A stretch of DNA of 64,000 nucleotides from Cinclus cinclus (Eukaryota; Chordata; Aves; Passeriformes; Cinclidae): the NCBI RefSeq assembly GCF_963662255.1, contig NC_085051.1, forward strand, positions 55,529,101 to 55,593,100, read 5' to 3'. Of this stretch, positions 1-45,800 are shown in pieces. Within the stretch, counting starts at the first letter, position 1, and each line of letters opens with the position of its first letter. Position numbers and translations under genes: made by a program. Under the pieces are notes generated by a model. That model ran no database searches. It was given only the letters and a program-made list of their open reading frames with translations, and had not been told where the DNA came from.

Positions 1-2611
1 ACGAGCCTGTGACATTTTTGACAGACCTGGGTTAGGGAGGCAACTACATGTGCACTGATGTCAGCAGATAGGAGGGGGATGAGCCAGTAAGGAAGGCACT
101 TCTTAATCTCAACCAACAGCACCCACAATATCCCATCATATCTGCTCTGTCTTAAACTGGAGGCCAAATCCAAACAGTGCAGTACAAAACAGGGAAAGAA
201 CTTGAAACAGCAGCTTTGTGGTAGTCTTGCAGCAGCTACCAACCCATGAGACACAAAAGCAGGGGTCCCACTAACTGCAAAAAAAATCTGGCTTAAAGTG
301 AGAAGAGAGACTTCATGGAAAAGCAACATCTCACTGAAATATGTCTTATTTAATGGAAGCCACTGACAGAACATAATACTGCCACCAGTGATATCATTTC
401 ATGTTGGTAATATGCTGCTGCATTTCAGTACCTGACTTTGATGGTACTGTGGATTTGCATTTTTCACTTTTAGCTGGAAATTAGTAAGAACAATTAAACA
501 TAACTTCCCAAATCTGCCATTTGCCCTGATCCCATGCTAGTGTTAAGGATCTGGTCACAGAACACTTACTTCCCACGTGTGAGCACACAGTGGCTTCCCC
601 ACCGTAACTATATCAAATATGACATGTCAGTAGTGAATTTGCTGAAAAATTGTACCCTTCCACCCCCTGCACAGCTGTTTACTTCTGGCTTCTGTGCTTA
701 TACCTGTCTCAAGAGCCCTGTTCCTTGCTCCTAATTTCTTTCCAGGTACTACTTAGCAGCATTATTTACTCACTCTAACTTAATATTCATTCCCTTATTC
801 CTGCTACACATTTGTGGATGTCCAAGGCTCTCACAGCAGAAAACAACTTCTACAGTCTTATGTATACATGTGTGTTTCAATATTACCTTAAAACTCCTAA
901 CTTCAAAAATAAAGTATCTTCTGCTTCCTCTTAGCAAAACTTGGCTGCAGAAACTCCCCAGAGGCAATTGTTTGCAATTTTGCCTTAATTTGCAGCCACC
1001 CCTCCCTTGGCAGCCTGCCAGCATCTCCTCCTCTGACCGCTTGGGACATTGGCTCAACACGGTCCACCCAATCCTAGATAAAAGATCACAATTTTTGCTA
1101 TTAATAACCAACCAAAAGTTGTTTTTATCTGCCCACTTCTTCAGCTCTGCACCACTGCAATTAATGAACACCGAAAACTCTACACACAATTTTTTCAGCC
1201 CTGCTGAATGCATTCTGGTGAGTGCCTATGAAATAAAATTAAATTGAAAAGCCGAAGACTACAGTAGCCTCATGTTGACAGGTCAGTCTGATTCCAGGTC
1301 AAAGCAGAGTCTATATTTGGCTGCTTTGATTATAATTGCTTTCAGGATAAAAAATAAATAGCAATTATCTCATTGTCACACAAGAAAAAAGACCTAATAA
1401 ATGAACCAATGCTAAAGTAACATTGCAAAACAAATTATTTCAAAAGCAATCAGGAGAAGTAAAATTCAGTTTTCAGGATTGTTTTTAATTGCCAACAGTG
1501 TCAACATTAATATTCTTCCTCTATTGGATAATACATCCCTTTTAGTTATGAAAGCATTTAGCAAACTAAAAATGTCAAACTACAATTATACAAGGCTAAA
1601 CTCAGGGCTGTTTTCATCCCCAGCCCACAGTGCCACAACTGAAATCCCTAATTACAAGGGTCATCTACACAAGTCACAGTCCAGCCCATGCATCTTGCCT
1701 GCTGTGACAGTCCCCTGGATTTAAGACCAACAAACAAAACAGATGAAGTATTTAGGGGTGTGATGAAGTTAATCCTTAAGAGGATATAGGAATTAGTTTT
1801 TCAAACTAAATTCAGAGCTACAGAACAAAAGCAAAACAACACAACTGCTGCACAAAAACACTAAAACCTTGCAGAAACAGCACTCCACTTAAAGGGTTTT
1901 ACTTGGGTGGATTTTCAGTTTTCCAGGTACCACCTTTACCAGCTGAACCAGTACCAAAAGAAAATGAAGTACTAAATGGAGGATTATTTTAGCTTTTTCA
2001 GACAAACCCAAGTGGTTGGGATCCACCACAGCACTGCACACAGATTTATTACCCATCGTGTTAAACCCAAAGTAGCTAAGCCTTGCAAATCTCTTGGTGT
2101 TGTATTTCCTTCTTCCAAGGGCACGTTTTGTGGCTCCTTGACCTGGGTTAATAAGTCTTTATTCTCAATAACAACTGGGACCATGGAGACTCCCTGAACT
2201 GAACCCAGGCCTCCACTCCTGACATTTCAGATACTGTGATGAATTGCTCAGATAACATCCCCCTCAGCAGTCAGCTTTCCCTGCAAACTTAGTGTCCTTT
2301 CTGTAGCCTCCACACATTTCACTTTCCACAGTTCTCTAAAGAAAAATTTCAGTTTGCACTTGAGTTTTTGGGTGACTTTTCTTCCTTTTTGGCAGAAGGG
2401 TAGGGCAGGAATGTCTGTTTCTTCTGCAAAGGGTCTACCCACTCAAATAACTGTGAGCATTACTGGGCTCCAGTTTGGGCAGGTGCAGAAAAGGATCAAA
2501 TAATTCTTATAGCAGCAGGGAGTTCTTTTAGCCAGGTTTTCTGAGTGCCTGTAGGTGTCTGAGTCATCACCACCAAACATCACCTCCCCAGTCTTGTTTT
2601 AGTCTGCAGTC

Positions 2612-2820
2612 TATGGGGGTGAGGGTGGTAAAACACTGGAACAGGTTGCCCTGGAAAGGGTGGTGGATAACCCATGCCTGGAAACATCCAAGGTCAGGCT
2701 GGATGGGACTCTGAGCAGCCTGATCTTGTTGAAGATGTCCCTGCTCACTGCAGGGGGGTTGGACTAGATGACCTTTAAAGGTCTCCTCCAACCCAAAACA
2801 TTCTGTATCTCTATGATTCC
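2612..2820 (+). mobile_element. CR1 LINE 3' end
   Basis: The sequence carries the well-known CR1 tail: an ACTGGAACAGGTTGCC block, a TGGATGGGACTCTGAGCAGCC block, GTTGGACTAGATGACC, and a closing CTATGATTC. It is close to the family consensus as I know it, so this is a fairly young copy. Only the last 200 bases remain, as expected for 5'-truncated insertions. Confidence 0.93.
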
Positions 2821-3732
2821 ATTTCAGCCAAGGTTTAGGAGCAAGACAATGACTCTTTAGATGGTTATACTTCCACAGATTCCTTGAGAACTGCTGTCCA
2901 GAAAGACCAGAGAAATTATAAATGCCCCAGAAAGTATCTCCCATGCAGAGAATCAGCATTTTTTCAGGTGCTTGGGAGTGCAGAGAGGAGAGAACCTTGA
3001 AAAGAAGCTCCAACAGAAGGAACAGCTTAGATTGGCATTTACAAACGCTGAGGCTTGGAGCTCAACCACAAAACACAACTCTCTCTTAGTATTTGGGGAA
3101 CAACTGTTTATGCAATTCAGTTATTTAGGTACAGAAAAACGTCCATTTCCAAAGCCCCAGCTGAGGTCCTCCCTGCTTGCCCAGCTCTGTGCTCCTTAAG
3201 CCTACGCCTAGAGCAGGTGACAGCAGAGACCTGGAATTCCCATAAACACAATGCAAAAAAAACCTACTGGGGCTGACTGTTTCTCCTTGCTCCACTAAAA
3301 AGCAGGATCTATGCGACAGCACACACATGTCAATTATCTCACATGGAATGACCTAGCAGAGCCCCTGTTCCACACATCCAACCTCTCCAAACCAGCGACA
3401 CAGCCCTGCTCCCACCTCCCTCTCCAAAGAGCCTGCAGCCAGCAGCCAGCTGAACCAGACAGAGGAAAAAGCAGATTTTTGTCCTTTTTTTTTTCCCTCA
3501 AGCAAGAAAGGATGAGGCCTTAAATGGCTGCTTAGACCCATTAAAGAGCAATGTAAGGCTTTTATACTACTCAAACTGAAAATAAAGCTCATTTTCCACC
3601 ATGCTTTCATTGGAGAAATTAGACAGAAAAGACATGCTGCCCACTGCAGTCACAACACAGAAGGCAAAAAAAATCCAAGCCTGGAAAAGCTTTCAGGATT
3701 TTAACATTCCCCATTCCAGACCAGAATTTTAT

Positions 3733-3893
3733 CAAACAAACAAACAAACCAAAGCAAAAACAACCAAACAAAAAACTCCGAGGAAGAAAGAAGGAGAGAA
3801 GGAGAGGAAGAAAGAAGGAGAAAAAGAGACAGAGAGAAAGCAAGAAAGCAAGATAGAAAGAAAGAAAGAAAAGACACAGAGGACATAAAGAGA
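3733..3893 (+). repeat. (AAAC)n followed by a purine-only GA-rich tract
   Basis: AAAC-type repeats at 3733-3775 run into about 115 nearly pure purine bases built from GAAG, GAAA and GGAGA units. Such tracts are low-complexity. Open frames seen on both strands here are artefacts of the repeat. Confidence 0.9.
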
Positions 3894-5100
3894 CCTTCTC
3901 CTTTGAAACAGTTGGGGTAGGAGGGGGATAAGAAGACAGCCAGGCTGGTCAGCCAGGTGCTGAAGGTCTTCATTCACAGGAAATGTAGCCAAGTAAGGTT
4001 TAACAGATGGGTCTTCTTCACTTGGCTAAGGAATCTGAACCCAAATTTCCAGTATCTTTTCCTGACCCCAGCACCCATTACTCTGGGGCACTTCTTTTCT
4101 ACCAAGACTTATGACAAAAATGACACAAATTTTCCTATAGGGAGTGTCTCTATTGACAACCCAATCCTTTGGAAAATTCCTAAAACAGCCACAAATGCTA
4201 TAAAAATGTATTCACATGATTCAGTTTATGCTTTCACTCAAATTTATCCCCTTGATGGCTCTAACAAAGTGCAGATTTCTCTCCAAAACCCCCTCTCTAA
4301 ATTTGTTTAAAAGTCCTTCAGCCAAACTCTATGATTAGTTTTCATCCCTTAACCTTTCTAGTCACTCAAGGCATGAATATGGAATGAATTTGTGGCATTC
4401 CTATCCCTTAATGAAATGCAAAGATTCTGCATGAAAAAACACGCACACAGATTTTGGAGTGAGACGTGCACACGCAGTACTTGTGTGTGAGTGACATACA
4501 TAGCCAAGTAAGAAAATGCTGTCATCTGTAATTCACACCCAAGACTCCAGGTATCAAAAAACTGCACTCAAAGCAGCTGGTGGTCTTGTATTACCCTGCT
4601 GGCTGCTGCAAGCTCTTCACATCTCATTAACGGTGTAATGAAGGCTCAATCAGGGATATAGCCTATCAAGACTGCCAAGCACAGGCACACAGAGGCCAGA
4701 GGAGAAAGATCAGCTTGTACCAAGGTTTTTATTGTTTAGATCTCAGAACTGGGAAAGAGCTAGTTGTGCCAGAGAAAATATTTTCCAGTGAGCAAACAGC
4801 ACGTGGAAACAAAGTTCAAACCCTCGAAGTGCTTGGAAGGCTTTGCACAAGGAAGGTGGCACTAAGCAGGTCACACACGGGGCTCATTTCCACAGGTGGG
4901 GTGTAAAACCACTGAAGCAATGGGGGTGCTGAAGCCAGAAGCCAGAGGAGCAGTCAGGATGGGGACACTCACCCTTGCGCTGATGATCAAGTGCCCCTTC
5001 AATATGCAACACACTTAGTACTAAACTCAGCAGCTTTATTTCTCATGTATGCAGCAATTACTTCTAGTAGAGCTTCCTAATGTTCTCTCTACTGATTGTA

Positions 5101-5447
5101 TCATGGAATCAAAGAATAACAAGTTGAAAGAGACATTAAGGATCATCTGGTCCAAACTTTCATAGTCTACATAAGATGGCTCAGCACTCTGTCCAGGCAA
5201 ATCTTATCAGTGCCCTATTTTGGGGTATCCATCACTTCCCAGGGGAGATTAATCCGATGGATGATCTCACCGTGAAAAAATTTTCTCTTCTGTCCAATCA
5301 AAATCTCACCCATTACCCCTTGTCTTTTCCATCTGACTCCCTGCAATAATAAATGAATTTCCATCCTCTCTGTAGCCACCCTTTAGATACTGGAGTATGG
5401 TGATAAGCCTCCCCTAACAAATCTGTTCTCAAGACTGAACAAACACA
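5101..5447 (-). mobile_element. CR1 LINE 3' end, inverted
   Basis: The reverse-complement CR1 tail begins with TCATGGAATCAAAGAATAAC and passes ATCATCTGGTCCAA, the minus-strand form of the CR1 end, through a CATTACCCCTTGTC block to about 5447. It is more diverged than the copy at 2612. Confidence 0.85.
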
Positions 5448-8039
5448 AAACCTTTTTGTATGTAATATATATATTTATATTATTTCCAAACAGTTGGCAC
5501 TGATGTGTTCAGACAAAATCTGAGGAAGAAAGGATGCTGGAACAAGAAATCAGTACAAAGAGGGATCCAACACCCAACCACTGATGGAGCAACAACAGCA
5601 CCAGCAGTGAGGCTGCTGCTCACCATCCTGCAATCTGTGCTGGGATCCAGGGTGGGGTCAACAACTCTCCTTGGCACATGCCTGCAGATCCTCAAGCATC
5701 CTTCCCTGGCAGCTCAGACCCTGCCAGAAATGTCACATTTCTGCAATCTCCCCTGCCCAAAGCGCTGCTGGCACTGGTCATCTGCTGCTGTCAAAAAAAG
5801 GAGGAGGATAGAACACACATGTATTTTTCCTTGCTGGGTGAGGGAGCTGAATATGCTCACAGAAGGACTGGTAAAGCCCCAAGGCCAGGATGAAGTATGA
5901 GGTGGGAGTTGGCAGCTGCAGGGGATGAAATGCAGAAGACAAGAGTAAGACGCAGGAGGACGAGCCCATCCCCACCCTATATCAGATCACCTTCAGCCAG
6001 TTCTCCCATCCTCCTTGAATAAGCTGAACAGTGCTGGTACACAGGGACAAGGAGCACGATCAATGAACACTGCCTGCACGGGGTCTTTTAACACCCACAG
6101 AAATCGATGGCAATATCTTTCAACCTCAGCCCCTTGTCAGATTATGCTTGCAGCAGTAATGGAGGCGTTAAATACGAGGAGCAATAAATGAGCAAACTGC
6201 TAATTGTGAAGCTTTCCCATGTATTCTCTGTGAAATTAGCAGCGAGTGCAGCTTGCTGGGTGCCTAACCAGGCACAAGATGGTACTTGCACAGTGATTGC
6301 TCACTGCTAAAGCTGCTGGCTTTCATGGGGACGTGCAGGAGCACGTTACCACTCACCACACACACGTTACCTGAAATTACTGCCCTGAACGACTGCATGT
6401 GAATTTTGACTCAAAACAAAACCTAAATCAGGTCTCAAACCTTACCTAGATTATTAAGGGGAAGTTATATAAATCCATTCAGTAATTTACACCCTTTATT
6501 TTACCTTTTTCTCTGCTATTATCAGACCTTCCCCACCTTTTCTTCTTGTGGCAAGAGATGAACTAGCAGGGTACAGCCCAGTGTGGGAAGGACAAGGTGA
6601 CAGCCAGCAAACAGCAAAATGACAGAAACACCAAGAAAGATGATAAAATATTTGAAATAGTATAAAAGAGACATAAAAATAAATTGCAGAGAGAAATTTC
6701 ACACCAAAGGAGGTTATTTCTTGAGAACAAACTCCATGATATTTGATTGTGATAGCCTCCTAAAAGAAATGGTGCACTTTTTTTTGAGGAACTGAGAATC
6801 AGAAAGAGAATGAAAAGTGTGGAGAGGATGCTGGGATGCTGCCTGGCCAAGAAAATGGACAGACTGATGTACCTTGTCTCCATCTCTGAAACTGAGATCT
6901 CACCATAAAGCACTTTTATCGTGAAGAATAAGACAGAAATAGTTCGCAAAGACTCAAACAGTTTTCAGCTTAAAGTCTCTGCAAATTAATACACTTTGTA
7001 GGAAAAAACAGTCAAATGTAGTGTTTATTCTAAGCATTTTACTGCCTCAGACTCATTAACCCAGTACCTTACATGCTGTCTTTGTAATGCAAATTTGTTA
7101 AAATACTGTGCTTTTCATGAAACATTCATACAGACAAGCTTGCACTGCTCAAATACCAATTGTATGTGGAGCAAAAATACACTAACTTTTTCCTAATATT
7201 TCAGCTCTGCACATAAGTCTTATCTGCATAAGCAGTTTGTGAGAAACCTGCTGCTGCCACTGTAGAACAAAGGTGGAAGATTTCCCAAAGCAGCTGATGT
7301 AGGCAATTATAAACTGAATACCACATGCCAAAGCCAAATGAAAAGACTTTGTAGAACATACCTGCAGCAGAGGTTTTTTGAGGAAGAGAGATCATTACAG
7401 AGAGGAGGGGAGATACCCTGCACTCAAGGAGGCCAAACATTGCACATACTGCACCTGTTTGCTGAGCTCCTATTTAGGAGCCACCTGCCCTGCCTGCAGC
7501 ACATCACCACAAGAGTTTGCTGGGCATCCTCACCATGCAGCACCAGGCACGCTGCTTCCTATTGCTGAACTGGCTGGACATGATACACCCATCTAACCAC
7601 ACAGAGCCCAGCAAGGGACACAAAATCATCTCCATAAGGTCTCCAGCCCAGCTTGAACCACGCAGTGAGAGATGACTCAGGGCTGGAGAGGGCTGAGGGA
7701 AGGAAAGGTTCCTGATTTATGACTTACACAGCTGTGGAGAAGGATCAAAACATCACCTTCAGGGCTCAGTGTTACGACAGCACTCTCCCTCCTCCAGTGG
7801 ACTTAGATCTTGGAACATTAATTACCACAGCAAAGCCATGGCCAGCTGAGATTCACAATATAAATTGCACTAAACCAAATTCAAACACACAGGATAAATG
7901 CAGGAAATTTTGTGAGCTTTTCCTCCTTCCTTCACACTTACCAACTACTTTTGTTTCAAGATAATCTGTAACTGTGCTATCTCAAGCTAAACTCTGAGCA
8001 ACTGCTCTTATCCTGTATTTAGTTTTGAAGACTGTCATT

Positions 8040-8150
8040 TCATTTTCAGGCCTGAAGAAGGGCCCACAAACCTAGAAAACGTCTAAGTTTTACAACTGTA
8101 CCAGTTGATCTGACAGAAGAAAATACTACCTTCCCAGACTTCCCAGAGCT
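8040..8150 (+). repeat. Possible ancient amniote interspersed repeat
   Basis: The run GGCCTGAAGAAGGGCC, then ACTGTACCAGTTGATCTGAC, recalls the end of an old dispersed repeat seen in many amniote genomes (CCTGAAGAAG followed later by an ACCAGTTGGTC-like block). I cannot name the family or class with confidence. Confidence 0.35.
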
Positions 8151-10259
8151 ATGAGGCAGAACTCAACAACATTGCCCGAGGTGCCAGAATCATCTACACT
8201 GGTTTTCATCAGGTTCAGAGCTATGACACAAAGGCAACCAACGTGAGGCTTCTTAACAACAGGTTTTCTTCATTCTGCATAATAACAGGCCAACTACAAG
8301 CCAGGTATACTTCCCAATATACTGTCTGCTAGACCTGGTTCCCACTCACCCAAAACACATCAAGGTTCCATTACTGCTCCTGAACACAGATGGCTTCCCA
8401 AAGGAAACCAGGTCCTCAGGGGGATGATGCACACATACTGGGATGCACCCACACCACAAAGGCACTGCATGGCAAGGGCCTGGAGGCTGGGAGCTGCACC
8501 CAGATTGTATTGCACCCTGCAGTACAGGCATAAACAAAGTGAATCGGACTTAACACAAAAATTCTAAATTGTTAAAATAAATTAGCAGGGTCACAAAACA
8601 AAACTAAACAAAGCAACAAAGAAATCCACCCATAACCCCCTCCAACACCCTCCTCACCACCCAAAGAAAAACTCCAAATCCAACAAAGACTGGGGCAGGA
8701 TCTATAATCAAAATAAAACTAAAACAGTAATTTTGCATATGTGCTTCATAACAAGTTAAGAAAATAAGTACTTGTTCAAACACCTGCAATGATTCCTCAG
8801 ATGCAGGAGAAGAGTGAACATACTGAAACTTGCTTGGTTTCGAAATTCAGTTCATTTGGCACATCCTCCACTTTTGCAAGAAAACAAACAGCAAAGGCAG
8901 ACAAGCCATGGCATGAGCAGCCCTGCATTCTCCTGCCCGCCTGCCTAAAGCCCAACTCAGAGGAACCTCCCTGGCTACACCAGCTCAGTTTCATTTTTAC
9001 ACTCAGTCCTCAGCCTGCCCATTAAAATGGTCAATAGCAATGCCAGCTGAGAAATGTCCATCACTGGGAGCTCCTTTTTACAGGTCACTGGCCAACCAGA
9101 CAACAGCTTCTAGCCATGACTGACCTCTCTGCGACATGAACCGCTGATTTCCAGGAGAAAGACAAGCCATGAGCCATCCATTTTCTTAATCATAATTAAA
9201 ACAAAACCAAAACCACTCAACTGTTCCTGTACGAATTTGTTTGTACAAAATAAAAACATGCAATCATCCTGCTACGTTTCTGGAAACTGAACACTAACAT
9301 AATAAGAATCTGAATGCATTCAGTTCATCTACTCTTGAACAGAAATCAGCATCACAGTCTGGATAACAAAATGTTCTGCTGCACAGACCTCCAAGTAAGC
9401 TGACAGAACAGATTCAGATGGGTGTGTCCTATGATGGAAAAATTAACTGTGATCAAGGATAAAATGCCCCTTAGATATGTTGTTTTCAGAGTCACTAAGA
9501 TGCAACAGGAATTTTTTAAAAATGCCATCTCCGTAAAGTTCAAGCACGCATAGGAAAAAGCAAACAAACCTGCCTGGATGACTGATTGTTTGCAATACTG
9601 GCTCTGGCAAAACTGGCTTCTTTAGTTGATCAGTCCTGCTCCCACTGTGCTATACAGAGCTGTATGATGCAAATAGATCTGTGGGTTTTAAGAAAAATGG
9701 AGCAAAACCAGCACAACACACACTGAAGTTCATATCAAAGAAAAAAGCATAACACCAGTTATTTCCTCTTGCAAACATTTTAAATGCCATTTGCAGATTC
9801 TCAATCAGAGACAGACTGCATCTTGTTTGACTCCAGTAAAATGTCTCCTGAAAAAGTCTGCCTTGATCTAAGTTCCTCATACTTGGGTTTTAATTTCCAG
9901 TCATATTTACAGGAATCTGCTTCTTCCAATCTCCAAACTGAGAGTGCATGGCTTGAAATATGCTTATTAGCTATCATATGACTGCAAATCAACTATCAAC
10001 TTAACCAAGAGATACACAATCTCAGGCTTCAGAAAATAATTAGGCACCCCAGATTTTCCTGCAGCTTCCAGAAGAGCCGATGTCAACAGCTACATCAACA
10101 CCACTGGTCCCATCCAGCCTTGCAGCTCCTGTACCCTGAAGTCACAGTGATTCACAGAATTGCTACCACAGTAACCAAAAAGATACATGGAAATGACACA
10201 ACAAACCCACAAGTGGCTGCCTGTGTCCAGTTTCTGCTCTGAGCTGAACTCCTACTCAC

Positions 10260-41988
<31,729 letters not shown>

Positions 41989-42319
41989 CTGTGAAAGAAG
42001 TCAAGGAAAATACATGCTTCTTGAATGTGACAGTATTTCTTCATTTCATTTCATTAGCAAGCCAAAGAAAGGGAAGAAACAAACCCAGGTTGACTGTCAA
42101 AGACACCAAATATGGGTTAGGTCAATTCAACTCTTATGCTAACAGCCAACATCCAGTTAATTGTTCAGTTGCCTAAAACACCATGCCAGCGCCTGCTGAA
42201 TTTACTGCTCAAGTTTGTCTCAAAGAACAAGCCAACAACTTGTGCCACCCTACAATACTCACCATATCCTGCAGCCAGTGGTGAGGGGGTCCCTCTGCTC
42301 TGCTGAGAGCCCACTGCAG

Positions 42320-42809
42320 GGCTGCATCCAGCTCTGGGATCCCAGCACAGGGAGGACACTGAACTGCTGGAGCGAGTCCAGAGGAGGCCACCAAGATGAT
42401 CAGAGGGATGGAGCAGCTCTGCTATGAGGAAAGGCTGAGATAATTGGGATTGTTCAACCTGGAAAAGAGGAGGCTTTGGGATGACCTAACTGATGCCTTC
42501 TGGTACCTGAAGGGAACCTACAAGAAAGATGGAGAAGGGCTTGTAGTGACAGGACAAGGGGGGAAGGGTTCAAACTGAGAGTAGGGTTAGACTGGATATT
42601 GGGAAGAAATTTGTTAGTGTGAGGGTGGTGAGGCCCTGGTACAGGTTGCCCAGAGAAGCTGTGGATGTTCCAGCCCTAGATGTGCTCAAGGCCATCTTGG
42701 ATGGGGCTTGAAGCAACCTGCACTAGTAGAAGGTGTCCCTGCATGAGGCAGGGGGTGGAACTAGATGACCTTTAAGGCCCCTTCCAACTCACGCCATTCT
42801 ATTATTCTA
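42320..42809 (+). mobile_element. CR1 LINE 3' fragment, about 490 nt
   Basis: It carries the CR1 sequence from CCAGCTCTGGGATCCCAGCA, through CTATGAGGAAAGGCTGAGA and GGTGAGGCCCTGGTACAGG, to GGAACTAGATGACCTTTAAG and a closing ATTCTATTATTCT. It is the longest well-preserved CR1 piece here and lies about 330 bases from the BRF1 micro-exon at 41957. Confidence 0.93.
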
Positions 42810-45800
42810 CAAAAACTAAAAACAGTAATAGCATCAAGACAGAACACGCATAGTACACTTAGAAATCTAAAGCATCATCAGTCTCCTATGCAAGCTTAGG
42901 AGCCCAGAAACACAGATGGAAGAGCAAACTAAGAAAACTGAAATGATTTTCTTTTATTCTCTTCTATGAAGGCATGTCAAAGAGCTGGGGAGGGAAAGCT
43001 GCTTTGGCTGCTTCCTTCTCTAACCAAGCAAATCAGCTGTTGTCTTTCAGTTTTCACTCCCTTCATGATATCCTGTGCTGCTGCAAAATACTGTATCACC
43101 ATCTACTCACTATGGGCACACTTAGAAAACATAATAGTTAAAAATAAGCCAAACCACTACAAGTTTCCATTTGATTTAACTGAAAGCAAGCACACTTATG
43201 GATGTCTAAATAGCATCCAAAAGAGAGGGGGGGAAAAGAAAAAAAAGCACCCCAAAGCCCAAGGTGCAAAGGTAGCCCTTTGGCTGCTGTTAATGAGCAC
43301 ATGCCGGATGTCCTATCAGTACTCGGGTGTTGTAAAAAGGTTCTGGTTTTATTATTAAAAGGAGTGTCAAGGTAAAGTGTTAGAGAAGGGAAGAGAGTGA
43401 GGCAGGCAAAGAAAACATGTACACAGAGCTGTATGTGAGTTTTTGTATGCAGCAATGTGTTAAGAAATCCAGCATTAAATAAAATGCAGGGACAGCAGTG
43501 TAGTTTGGTGCATACTGTGGTAAAGTAAGTACTAGTGAATGTTCTTCAAGTAAGCCAGAGCAATATAGTGCACATTTCTCCTAAACATTATCAGCTGTGG
43601 AAGGAGAGTAATTCAGATAACGTAATCAGTTTATACATAAACATTTTCCTTGTTAAGAACTTTTATCCTTCAGCGTTTTTACCCTTAGTTTGCATTTGAA
43701 ATTGTACGAATGTACTCCAAATTTGTTACAAAATTTCATACATTATGTTAATATTATTTGGTGGAAATTAATTTCCACATTAAAAACCACAGCATAGCTC
43801 GGTAGTTAATGAGCCGAAAATTCAGTATGGCTCTGAAAAAAAAATCCATTATAGGTAGTATTATGCAAGACATTACTGTAATCTGAAATTTTAACACAGT
43901 AAGGAAACTGCTAACAAAAACCATCTGTAAAATACACAGTTTAGAAATCTACACAGAGCAATACTGAATTCAGTGCAAAATTTTTGTAAAAGTGAAAAAA
44001 GAGAAAATGGAAAGAATTTAGCAATACAATTGCCAAGGAACCATAATAATTGTCAGCTCATCAAATAGATCTAGGAAAAAAAATCACTGTGCCAATTTTG
44101 TTCTCAAAAAGTATTCTAAGTCTGAAAATGTTCCCAGCTCATTATTGACTTGAAATAGCTGATTATTCTATGCCCACCCTGACATACTGTCCCCAATGAG
44201 ACAAAGTAAAATTATTCATATCTGATAGATCTCACCACAATTTAGGAGGAAAAAAACTCCTGAAGCACCAAAAGAAAAGCTTCTCATAGGTTATTGAGGC
44301 ACTGAAGTGAACTGAGTGGTCCTAGAGCTTGGCTGCTGTCACTGGAGGCAGGAGGAGTCAGAAAGAGCATCAGTGCCAAATGCTAATTCAGATTTTAGGT
44401 GAGCCAGAGGAGCATTTCAGTTACAGTCATGAAATCTGTACACCCAGAGTATTCTTCAACCTCTTCAAACTGTTAAACACACTTTGGTGCAAAGTCTGAA
44501 CTTACTAACACATTACAAACGCTTAAGCTTTGTTACTGCAAGGAAAACAGCCCCACCTTTTTGTCCAAGAAGAAACAGAGAACATGGGATGCATTTATAA
44601 TGACACAAGATCAGAGCTAAGGAGTTGGCAAATTCACAAGCAGGGTTCAGGCAACTCTGAATCAATTCAGAGCTACACTATAGAAGCTTTAACATACAGT
44701 TGCCTTGCTCCTTAGAGAAGTTAGTTCAAATGTCCACTGAAATTGTAAGCAAAGGTCACAGTAAAAATGTGGTGCTTCTGGATTTCATTTAAGGTAGCCT
44801 CCAGCAATCTCTCTCCCTGATTAGATGTGTAGCTACTACAGCAAAGCAGAAGGGGAAACTTGAGTCATGCAGTAGCACTGGGTTGGCCTTTAGTACGAAT
44901 ATTGTGGGCACGATTATCAGCAGGAAGTGGTTGTAAAAACAGGCCGTTGTTTTCAAACTTCTTTTCAGAGCTGGAACAGTTCAGGAGAACATACAACAGC
45001 AGCTGAAAACAGCAGATAATACTTAATATGTATTCAAAAATTATACAATCGTAAGATAAATGTTTTCTTTGAGGCTGGAAGAAAACAATGATCATTTCAC
45101 ATATGGAGACTGCTACCCACATGGAAAAGCTCCTAAAGGGATGGAAAGCTACTGGTACTTTAGATATACCCATGCAAATAACAGAGCACAAGGGCACTTA
45201 GGTCATAAATGTCCCCACATTTAAAAAAAAAACCTGAAAATAAAAAGCATTAACAGTTTTAATTGCTTTTCCTTTGCTATTAATTCTTTAAGCAAGTTTC
45301 ACCAAGGTATGCAACTGACTGTCCATCACTAGAAATGTCTAAATCAAAGTAAGTCTAAAGGCATTATTTCAAAAAATTAAATTCAAGGGAATCCTTTGGC
45401 AAACATGATGCAAAAGGTCAGATCGAGTGCCCAAAATGTTCCTTTTCTGCCTTTATAATCCAAAAATCTGTGGATAACACGAGAGCTCCATGATTCACAG
45501 CAATAATGATCTCATTCTCAGCACCAGAGGAAACAAAAGTTCATGAAGAAATGAATAGTACTGGAAAGCTAAAACCCAAAATACCAAAACAAGCATGCAC
45601 TTGTAATTCAGAGAGACTTACATTTTACATATTCCAGCAATCCTAAAGTACTTGTGCAGCAAAATCCCCCTGATTTTCACTAATAACATCTAGCAGGAGG
45701 CAAATCTGCCATTTGCAGGAATAAATTGTGCAACTGTTAAAATAACCACCATAATTTACAATAAAGTTGTTACCCCTCCTAAAAAAATCTTTAGAAACTT

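Larger units (their letters stand above)
1..10259 (-). other. BRF1: BRF1 intron sequence (left end open)
   Basis: No exon was found here. The next BRF1 block (DDLEIDRYILNE-type) was looked for on the minus strand and not seen. The stretch holds two CR1 pieces, the purine tract at 3733, a possible old repeat at 8040, and otherwise unremarkable AT-rich DNA. Confidence 0.75.

Noticed and set aside
3601..3992. Several open frames rich in Lys/Glu or Leu/Phe/Ser
   Set aside because: They are readings of the purine tract on both strands.
44865..45197. 110-codon minus-strand open frame with hydrophobic stretches
   Set aside because: No family match; codons are not constrained in any way I can see.
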